Source: Lentzea aerocolonigenes
GTDB lineage: Bacteria > Actinomycetota > Actinomycetes > Mycobacteriales > Pseudonocardiaceae
DNA length: 12,631 nt
NCBI RefSeq assembly: GCF_000955955.1
Contig: NZ_JYJG01000506.1
Coordinates: 1 to 12,631 of the forward strand
Direction of reading: 5' to 3'
Under the pieces are notes generated by a model. The model was given only the letters and a program-made list of their open reading frames with translations. It made no database searches and had not been told where the DNA came from. Position numbers and translations under genes: made by a program. Of this stretch, positions 1-5,969 are shown piece after piece; position 1 is the stretch's first letter; each line of letters starts with the position of its first letter.

Positions 1-1
1 G

Positions 2-20
2 GATGAAGGTTCCCTTCATC
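2..20. repeat. Perfect short palindrome, 8-bp arms with 3-base centre
   Basis: The arms GATGAAGG (2-9) and CCTTCATC (13-20) are exact reverse complements around TTC. From memory, palindromes of this GAAGG...CCTTC type are scattered between genes in Pseudonocardiaceae genomes, so this may be a dispersed intergenic element or a bidirectional terminator-like hairpin. The dispersed-repeat status cannot be tested from one copy. Confidence 0.55.
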
Positions 21-30
21 GTGAAGCAAG

Positions 31-79
31 GCGGCCCCGGCAAGGTGTCTGGGGGGAGTACACCATGAGCCGGGGCCGC
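31..79. repeat. Nested inverted repeat with 11-bp outer and 5-bp inner stem
   Basis: The outer arms GCGGCCCCGGC (31-41) and GCCGGGGCCGC (69-79) are exact reverse complements. Inside them GGTGT (44-48) pairs with ACACC (60-64), leaving an 11-base G-rich loop (49-59). The right outer arm can instead pair locally: GCCGC (75-79) with GCGGC (83-87). Two mutually exclusive folds are therefore available. It lies about 120 bases downstream of the acyl-CoA ligase gene. It may help end that transcript, or belong to the leader of a + strand message. Confidence 0.5.
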
Positions 80-208
80 GAAGCGGCTGGGCCCGAGGGG
101 GGAGGGGGCCAAGCGCCGCTTGGTGTCCCACTCTGCCCTGAGCGGACCGAATGCGCCAGGGTGGATGTACCTGTTTTTGGATTTCTCGTACGTACGGGTT
201 ACTGGTAG
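65..208 (+). CDS. Doubtful 47-codon small ORF with strong SD
   Basis: An ATG at 65 follows GGGGGGAG (51-58) with a 6-base spacer, an unusually good ribosome binding site. The frame runs 47 codons to TAG at 206-208, overlapping the 3' end of the convergent acyl-CoA ligase gene by 10 bases. The predicted peptide is Gly/Pro/Arg-rich at the start and hydrophobic near the end, with two Cys, and I recognise no family. Third positions are not strongly G/C biased, which argues against real coding. The start region lies in a hairpin loop, so it could be a leader peptide, but chance is more likely. Confidence 0.15.
   Translation: MSRGREAAGPEGGGGQAPLGVPLCPERTECARVDVPVFGFLVRTGYW
109..123 (-). terminator. 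Candidate hairpin terminator after the acyl-CoA ligase gene
   Basis: CCAAGC (109-114) and GCTTGG (118-123) form a perfect 6-bp stem with a 3-base loop, 76 bases beyond the ligase stop on the minus strand. Read on that strand it is followed by a C-rich tract rather than a T tract, so it is at best a non-canonical, actinobacterial-style terminator. A 10-bp palindrome CGTACGTACG (187-196) lies directly after the stop codon and may contribute. Confidence 0.3.
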
Positions 209-1980
209 AGCCCTTCGTACAACCCAGAGTGAAGACGGTGCACCACGTTGCGTTTGACCTTCAGGGTCGGGGTGAGCTCACCCTCCTCCTGGGACAGATC
301 ACGGCTGAGCAGCACGAACTTCTTCACCTGGGAAACACTGGCGAAGTGCGAGTTCGCCTCGTCAACAACTTCCCGCACGAGCGTTCGCACGTCCGGGTGA
401 CCCACCAAAGATTCGAGGTCGGCAGGCAAGCCGCGCGCGGTCGCCCACGGCACGATCTCGTCCGCTTCGAGTGTGAGCAGGGCCACACAGTAGGGCTTGC
501 GGTCCCCGAACAGGACCGCGTGCGAGATCCAGCGGGACTGCCGCAGGACGTTCTCCACGTTGGCCGGCGCGATGTTCTTGCCGCCCGCGGTGATGATGAT
601 GTCCTTCTTGCGGCCCGTGATCGTCACGAAACCGTCCGCGTCGATCTCGCCCAGGTCGCCGGTGTGCAGCCAGCCGTCCTGGATCGTGGCCGCGGTGGCC
701 TCGGGATTGCGCCAGTAGCCCGCGAAGACGTGCGGGCCGCGCATCAGCAGCTCGCCGTCCTCCCCCAGCGACATCTCCAGACCGGCCACTCCGGACGCTC
801 CGACCGAGCCGAGTTTGAAACGATCCAACGTGTTGATCGTGCCCACCGCGGTCGATTCGGTCATGCCGTAGCCCTCCAGCACCGGCACCCCGGCCGCGTG
901 GAAGAACTGCAGCACCTCGCGGGAGATCGGCGCGGCACCGGACAACGCCTGCACGAGCCGGCCGCCGAACACCGCGCGCACCTTGGCGAACAGCGCGTCG
1001 ACCTGCTCGAACGCCGCGGCCATCTCGGCGGGCACGGGCTCGCCGAGAGCACGACGGCGCCTCACTTCGAGCCCGAGAGTCACCGCCTGGCCCAGCTGCT
1101 CGGCAGGAACCGCGGCCGTGACGAACGTGTAGATCTTTTCGAAAATGCGTGGCACGGAAGGCAGGAAGGTCGGCCGAACCTCCGCCAGCTCCGGCACGAT
1201 CGCCGTCATGTCACCGCCGAAGTAGGCGAGCGCGCCGCCGCGGTACATCGTCCCGAACATCACGATCTGCGCGAAGACGTGCGCCAGCGGCAGAAACAGG
1301 TACACCGTGCCGGTCATCGCGTCGATGCGGGCCTCTTCCGCGACCCGGCACAGCGCGACCCAGTTCGCGTTGGTCAGGATGCAACCCTTGGGCGGCCCGG
1401 TGGTGCCGGAGGTGTAGATGATCAGGCTCGGGTCCTCCGGCTTGATCGCCGCGCGACGCGAGTCCAGCTCGGCGGCCAGCGGTGAGGTGCGGCCGGTGTC
1501 CTGCAGCTCAGCGACGCTCGGCCGGTCACCAGCCGGGTCGATCGTGAAAACTGTTCGCAGTTCGGGAAGTTCTCCCTGGACGACCTCGACCTTGACGCAC
1601 TGCGACTCGTTCTCCGCGACCACGATCGACGCGCCGGAGTTGCCGACCACCCAGGCGATCTCCTCCGACGTGCTCGACGGGTAGATCGGCACGACGATGC
1701 CGCCAGCCGCCAGCACCGCGAGCTCGACCGCCGTCCACTCAGGACGCGTGTTGGCGAGCACGCAGACCCGGTCACCCGGCTGCAGTCCGGCGTGGACGAA
1801 CCCGGACGCGAGGTCCAGGACCTGTTCGGAGACCTCGGCGTAGGTCTGCTCGCGCCACTCGCCGTTCTGCTTGAACCGCCACGCCACCGCGTCCCCGTAC
1901 GCCTGCTCCGCGAGGAACGGCAGGTCGGCTATCCGGCGGACGGCTTGCACCGCGTTCGGGCTGGCGACTCCGGCGGTCAT
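199..1980 (-). CDS. Long-chain fatty acid-CoA ligase, FadD15-like AMP-forming
   Basis: This cytoplasmic or membrane-associated enzyme should activate a fatty or other carboxylic acid with ATP to an acyl-adenylate and then to acyl-CoA. All ANL superfamily landmarks are present in order. The phosphate-binding loop is YTSGTTGPPKG (189-199), the adenine/Mg motif YGMTESTA (371-378), the hinge region GDL (441-443) followed by GRKKD (456-460), and the acyl-adenylate lysine is K574 in TPTLKVKR. At 593 aa it matches the usual length of FadD15-type ligases, so it appears intact. The ATG is supported by AGGAG (1986-1990) with a 5-base spacer. It begins 25 bases after the molybdopterin oxidoreductase stop and is probably the last gene of that operon. 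Substrate chain length cannot be read from the sequence, and an acyl-AMP ligase role is less likely. Confidence 0.93.
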   Translation of the reverse strand: MTAGVASPNAVQAVRRIADLPFLAEQAYGDAVAWRFKQNGEWREQTYAEVSEQVLDLASGFVHAGLQPGDRVCVLANTRPEWTAVELAVLAAGGIVVPIYPSSTSEEIAWVVGNSGASIVVAENESQCVKVEVVQGELPELRTVFTIDPAGDRPSVAELQDTGRTSPLAAELDSRRAAIKPEDPSLIIYTSGTTGPPKGCILTNANWVALCRVAEEARIDAMTGTVYLFLPLAHVFAQIVMFGTMYRGGALAYFGGDMTAIVPELAEVRPTFLPSVPRIFEKIYTFVTAAVPAEQLGQAVTLGLEVRRRRALGEPVPAEMAAAFEQVDALFAKVRAVFGGRLVQALSGAAPISREVLQFFHAAGVPVLEGYGMTESTAVGTINTLDRFKLGSVGASGVAGLEMSLGEDGELLMRGPHVFAGYWRNPEATAATIQDGWLHTGDLGEIDADGFVTITGRKKDIIITAGGKNIAPANVENVLRQSRWISHAVLFGDRKPYCVALLTLEADEIVPWATARGLPADLESLVGHPDVRTLVREVVDEANSHFASVSQVKKFVLLSRDLSQEEGELTPTLKVKRNVVHRLHSGLYEGLYQ

Positions 1981-2005
1981 GGCGGCTCCTCTGCGGATCG
2001 GGTGA

Positions 2006-4144
2006 TTACGCGGGCACGACCTGCACGCGGGTGCCGTTGAGAACGGCGGTGCCCGAGAGCGGGTCGATGCGGAGGTCGTCGGTGAGGAGGTTGACGTTCA
2101 CGCCGGCGTGCTCCTGGGCGACGGTGAGCTGCGTGCCGGGCAGGTCGTGGCCCCAGCCGTGCGGCATCGAGACGACGCCGGGCGCGATGTCGCCGGTGAC
2201 CTCGACGAGCACCTCGATCTTGCCGACGCGCGAGGTCACCTGAGCGGTCTTGCCGTCGGTCAGGCCGATCCGTTGCGCGTCACCGGGGTTCACCAGCAGC
2301 GTGCACAACGGCTTGCCCTTCACCAGCGCGGGGACGTTGTGCATCCAGGAGTTGTTGGTGCGCAGGTGCCTGCGGCCGACGAGCACCAGGTCGGTCTCGG
2401 GCGTCTCCAACGCGGTCAGCACGCGCGGCAGGTCGTCCATGATCGGATCCGGCGTGAGGTCGATCTTGCCGGAAACAGTCCGGAGGATCTCCGGCAGGCG
2501 CGGCGTGAGCGGGCCGAGGTCGATGCCGTGCGGGTTGTCGAGCAACTGCTTGAGCGACACCCCGTACGGGCCGGTGCGGAGCTTGAGGTCCAGCAAGCGT
2601 TCCTCGCGCGTCTCGCCCTCTGGTTCGAAGTCGACACCGAGCTGCTGCTTGAGACCCGCGAGCTGCATGGCGGCGATGGCGTCGAGATCGGCCGACGGGC
2701 CGAGACCGCTGAAGATCGTGGCGAGCCGGAAGAAGATGTCCGTCTCGTCGACCCTGCCTTCCTCCAACGGGATCGCCGCGCGCGAGTACTTCACCACGTT
2801 GCGCACCGAGTTGTTGAGGAACGCGATGTCGTAGTGGTCACGACGGGACGGTGGTGGCGTCGGCAGGATGACGTCGGCGTGCCGGGTGGTCTCGTTGAGG
2901 TACGGGTCGACGCTGACCATGAAGTCCAATGAGGACAGTGCAGCGTTCACGCGGGCCGAGTTCGGCAACGACAGCGCGGGGTTGCCGCCGATCGTGAACA
3001 GCGCGCGGACCTGGCCCTCGCCCGGCGTCTCGATCTCGTCGACCATCGTGACGGCCGGGTACTCCCCCATCACCTCGGGGTGGCCCTTGACGCGGCTGTG
3101 CCAGCGGCCGATGCCGAAACCCCTGCCCTTGCCCGGCCCGCGCTTGCTGTGCGCGGGCAGCGGCCACATAACGCCGCCGGGCCGGTCGAGGTTGCCGGTG
3201 AGGATGTTGAGCGTGTCGACCGCCCACGACGCGACCGTGCCGAACTCCACGGTCGTCGTGCCGATGCGCCCGTACACCGCGGCACGTTCCGCAGACGCCA
3301 GCTTCTGAGCCAGCTCGCGGATCGTGGCCGCCTCGACGCCCGTGCGTTCCTCGACGGCTTCGGGGCTGAACGGCATGACGCGCTCACGGATCACCGTGTG
3401 GTCGGTGACGTGCTCGGCGAGGTCCTTGACGTCGACCAGGTCCTGCCGGAACAGCTCGTGGATCAACGCCAGCAACAGGAACACGTCCGTACCCGGCCGG
3501 ATCACGATGTGCTGGTCGGCGGCTGCCGCCGTGCGGCTGCGACGCGGGTCGACGACGACGAAGGACCCGCCGCGCTTCTGCAGCTCCTTGAACCGGCCCG
3601 GCACGTCCGGAACCGTCCACAGGCTGCCGTTGGACGAGAACGGGTCAGCGCCCAGCACCAGCATGAAGTCGGTGCGGTCGATGTCCGGCACCGGGATCGA
3701 GAAGATGCTGCCGTACATATGCCCGACCTGGACGTGCTTGGGCATCTGGTCGACCGTGCTGGCGGTGAAGACGTTGCGGCTGCCCAGCGCCTTGCGCAGC
3801 GGCCCGGCGTAGAGGCCGCCGGCGAGCGAGTGGACGACCGGGTTGCCCAGGTACATCGCGACGGAGTTGCGGTCCGGGAAGTCCTCGAGCCGCTCGTCGA
3901 TGTACGAGAAGGCCTCCTCCCAGGTCGCCTCCTGGAACTCGCCGTCGCGCTTGATCAGCGGCGTCGAGAGGCGGTCCGGGTCGGCGTCGAGCGTGCCGAG
4001 CGACGCGCCCTTGGGGCAGATGAACCCCTTGCTGAAGTCGTCCTCGCGGTCGCCGCGCACCTTCGTGATGCGGTCGCCCTCGACCGTCAGCTCCAGCCCG
4101 CACGTCGCTTCGCAGAGCGGGCAGGTCGTGAACACGGTCCTCAT
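2006..4144 (-). CDS. Molybdopterin (bis-MGD) [4Fe-4S] oxidoreductase, single subunit
   Basis: This is a member of the DMSO reductase superfamily, of the group with formate dehydrogenase- and assimilatory nitrate reductase-like catalytic chains. Numbered from the ATG at 4144 (712 aa), the N-terminal cluster motif is C8-x2-C11-x3-C15-x27-C43, ending in FICPKG. The central molybdopterin domain follows. The C-terminal dinucleotide-binding domain begins near LVLVGRRHLRTNNSW and includes the MPHGWG segment. Where relatives carry the Mo-ligating Cys/Sec, this protein reads STVDQMP, making D132 a candidate ligand; that alignment was done by eye. No Tat signal is visible, so it is likely cytoplasmic. 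I chose the ATG at 4144 over one 27 bases upstream because AAGGGG (4149-4154) precedes it and the cluster motif starts at once. No electron-transfer or membrane subunit gene is adjacent. The substrate is unknown. Confidence 0.9.
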   Translation of the reverse strand: MRTVFTTCPLCEATCGLELTVEGDRITKVRGDREDDFSKGFICPKGASLGTLDADPDRLSTPLIKRDGEFQEATWEEAFSYIDERLEDFPDRNSVAMYLGNPVVHSLAGGLYAGPLRKALGSRNVFTASTVDQMPKHVQVGHMYGSIFSIPVPDIDRTDFMLVLGADPFSSNGSLWTVPDVPGRFKELQKRGGSFVVVDPRRSRTAAAADQHIVIRPGTDVFLLLALIHELFRQDLVDVKDLAEHVTDHTVIRERVMPFSPEAVEERTGVEAATIRELAQKLASAERAAVYGRIGTTTVEFGTVASWAVDTLNILTGNLDRPGGVMWPLPAHSKRGPGKGRGFGIGRWHSRVKGHPEVMGEYPAVTMVDEIETPGEGQVRALFTIGGNPALSLPNSARVNAALSSLDFMVSVDPYLNETTRHADVILPTPPPSRRDHYDIAFLNNSVRNVVKYSRAAIPLEEGRVDETDIFFRLATIFSGLGPSADLDAIAAMQLAGLKQQLGVDFEPEGETREERLLDLKLRTGPYGVSLKQLLDNPHGIDLGPLTPRLPEILRTVSGKIDLTPDPIMDDLPRVLTALETPETDLVLVGRRHLRTNNSWMHNVPALVKGKPLCTLLVNPGDAQRIGLTDGKTAQVTSRVGKIEVLVEVTGDIAPGVVSMPHGWGHDLPGTQLTVAQEHAGVNVNLLTDDLRIDPLSGTAVLNGTRVQVVPA

Positions 4145-4177
4145 GCGTCCCCTTAAACGGCTTGTTACCAACGAGTA

Positions 4178-4825
4178 CTAGTCAGCTGCCATCGGACGCA
4201 ATCGCCCAGCCGAGGTCAACCCGAACAGCTCACTGACAGCCCTGGCGATCATGTCCGGACGTTCCAGCGTGTGCTCGAAACGGAACCCGATGACCGCGCG
4301 CGAGCCACCGAGCAGACCGGTCAGCTTGATGGATTCGTCTTGGTCAACGCCATAGCAGACGATCCGGCCGAACGGGGCGATGGCGTCCAGCGAGGCCTTC
4401 AGCGTGCCGCCCGGATCGAGCACCACATCGACCTGTTTGCCCTCGTTCGCCTGTACCAAACGCTGGGCGAGCCCGTCTTGATCGGCCTCGACCGCGATGT
4501 CCGCGCCGAGCTTGAGCGCCTTGCGCCTGCGCGACTGGCTCGAGTCGGTGGCGATGACCCGGCCGGCCGCGAAGCTGCGCGCGAGCTGAACCGCGATCGT
4601 GCCGATCTCGCTCGCGGCGTCGTGCACCACGATCGACTCGTCCGGCCTGAGGTGCGCGCACGTGCGGAGGAGGTGCCACGCCGTGGTGCCCGCTCTCGCG
4701 AGCGTCAGCGCCTGCTCGTCCGTGACACCCGCAGAAACCGGCAGGTGGAGGCGTCCGGCGACCACCACCACGCGACGTCCGCCGTCCTCGACCCGGACCT
4801 CGTCGGCCGCCTCGGCTGTGCGCAT
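4178..4825 (-). CDS. Truncated zinc-type MDR oxidoreductase (quinone reductase-like), NAD(P)-binding half
   Basis: The 215-residue product matches the nucleotide-binding half of medium-chain dehydrogenase/reductase proteins: TAWHLL near 48, the Rossmann strand IVVHDAASEIGTIAVQLAR (65-83), VIATDSS (90-96), KLGAD (105-109), VDVVLDPGG (132-140) and GRIVCYG (153-159). Family members are usually about 310-340 aa. Here the N-terminal GroES-like catalytic domain of roughly 100 residues is absent. An in-frame TGA lies four codons before the ATG, so the gene cannot simply be extended. The C-terminus also stops early, right after GRLRP. The glycine motif, normally like GAAGGVG, reads DAASEIG (69-75), losing glycines needed for cofactor binding. 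Only a weak SD is visible. It sits 33 bases upstream of the molybdoenzyme gene. It may be a decaying remnant or a repurposed non-catalytic protein. The reading frame itself is clean. Confidence 0.7.
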   Translation of the reverse strand: MRTAEAADEVRVEDGGRRVVVVAGRLHLPVSAGVTDEQALTLARAGTTAWHLLRTCAHLRPDESIVVHDAASEIGTIAVQLARSFAAGRVIATDSSQSRRRKALKLGADIAVEADQDGLAQRLVQANEGKQVDVVLDPGGTLKASLDAIAPFGRIVCYGVDQDESIKLTGLLGGSRAVIGFRFEHTLERPDMIARAVSELFGLTSAGRLRPMAAD

Positions 4826-5015
4826 GTTGCCATCTCACGGTCTCGGGGCGACGGGCTGTAGTGCGGCTTCCACGACAACTAAGAATCAGTGCTGCTCAGA
4901 GACCTGAAGTACACGAATGCGAGGGTCGCCGCCGCCGAACCCGGCCTGCGGAGTGAGTCCGAGTGGGTACGCCGCGTGGCGAGGTATGGCGAATGGGTGT
5001 GCACAGGTGCAGCAT
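4826..5015. promoter_or_regulatory. Divergent intergenic region, probable promoters for both flanking genes
   Basis: The MDR-molybdoenzyme-ligase operon leaves to the left and the MASE1 gene to the right, so both promoters should lie in these 190 bases. A TAAGAAT stretch (4880-4886) resembles a -10 element for the + strand, but no convincing -35 stands at the right distance. I see no clear minus-strand promoter. The region is otherwise without a recognisable gene. Confidence 0.35.
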
Positions 5016-5969
5016 GTGCCGGTGAACGCCGCACTGCGCACCACCACGACGATCCTCGCGGTCGCGGTCGCCTACTACGCGACGGCGAAGGTGGGGCTGG
5101 TCCTGGCGCTGGTCAAGGGCCAGGTCACTCCACTGTGGCTGCCGACAGGGATCTCGGTGGCGGCACTGCTGATGTCGGGCCGCAGGATCTGGCCGGGCAT
5201 CGCCCTCGGCGCGTTGGCCGCCAACATCTCACTCGGCGCGGGCCCCGTCGGGGCCCTGATGATCACCGTCGGCAACACGCTCGCGCCGCTGGCCGCCTGG
5301 TACCTGCTGACCCGGTTCGGGTTCCGGCAGCAGCTGGACCGGTTGAAGGACGCGCTGCTGCTCGTGTTCGCGGGCGCGCTGGGCGCGATGCTGATCAGCG
5401 CGGTCACCGGCGCGTCGGCGTTGAAGATCAATGGCGACATCCCGTGGCACGAGGTCCCTGCCGTGGTGTCGGTGTGGTGGACGGGCGACGCGATGGGCGT
5501 GCTGGTGTTCACTCCGCTGCTGCTGACGCTGCCCCGGCACTGGAACGCCGCCCCACGCAGGCTCGTGGAGGCGGGCGGCATCCTGATCGTCACCGCCGTG
5601 CTCGCGGCGTTCGTGACGGTGTCGGAGTCACGCCTGTTGTTCCTGGTGTTCCCCATGCTGATCTGGGCGGCGCTGCGGTTCCAGCACGCGATCGCAGCCC
5701 CGTGCGCGGTGATCATCTCGGTGGCCGCCGTGATGTCGGCGGCCAGTGGCCATTTCGTGCAGGACGACCTGCTGGCGACGATGATCGTGCTGCAGGCGTT
5801 CAACGGGTCGGTGGCGCTGACCGGGTTGATCCTGAGCGCGATCACGAGCGAGCGCAACGAGGCCAGGCAGGCGATCGAGCGGGCGTGCGAGCAGCTGGCC
5901 GAAACCGTTGCGCGGTACCAGGAAGAGGGTGTGCGCAAACGGCTCGGCCGCATGGTGCCGCCTGCTTAG
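5016..5969 (+). CDS. MASE1-domain integral membrane protein without output domain
   Basis: MASE1 is a multi-spanning membrane sensor domain, normally fused to a histidine kinase, GGDEF or similar output module; its ligand is generally unknown. Hydrophobic stretches suggest about eight membrane segments. Family-like landmarks are PLWLPTGIS (residues 39-47) with SGRRIWPG shortly after, and WWTGDAMG (154-161), followed by TPLLL. The protein ends with a charged helix of about 40 residues (from SERNEARQ) that could be a short signalling helix or coiled coil, but there is no kinase, cyclase or phosphatase domain. The start is uncertain. GTG at 5016 has AGGTG (5005-5009) 6 bases before it and gives 317 aa. 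An ATG at 4986 (327 aa) and one at 4917 (350 aa) are in frame but have poorer sites and add non-hydrophobic residues. Its stop overlaps that of the convergent LuxR regulator gene. Confidence 0.8.
   Translation: MPVNAALRTTTTILAVAVAYYATAKVGLVLALVKGQVTPLWLPTGISVAALLMSGRRIWPGIALGALAANISLGAGPVGALMITVGNTLAPLAAWYLLTRFGFRQQLDRLKDALLLVFAGALGAMLISAVTGASALKINGDIPWHEVPAVVSVWWTGDAMGVLVFTPLLLTLPRHWNAAPRRLVEAGGILIVTAVLAAFVTVSESRLLFLVFPMLIWAALRFQHAIAAPCAVIISVAAVMSAASGHFVQDDLLATMIVLQAFNGSVALTGLILSAITSERNEARQAIERACEQLAETVARYQEEGVRKRLGRMVPPA

Noticed and set aside
72..108. Possible G-quadruplex in the G-rich stretch
   Set aside because: The G runs are unevenly spaced and need a 13-base loop for a fourth three-G tract, so the case is weak.
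151..1485. Long + strand open frame opposite the acyl-CoA ligase gene
   Set aside because: It is antisense to a ligase with every family motif; its product is Arg/His/Gly-rich low-complexity typical of high-GC shadow frames.
3080..4156. 358-codon + strand frame opposite the molybdoenzyme
   Set aside because: No domain, biased composition, and antisense to a gene with a full cysteine cluster motif.
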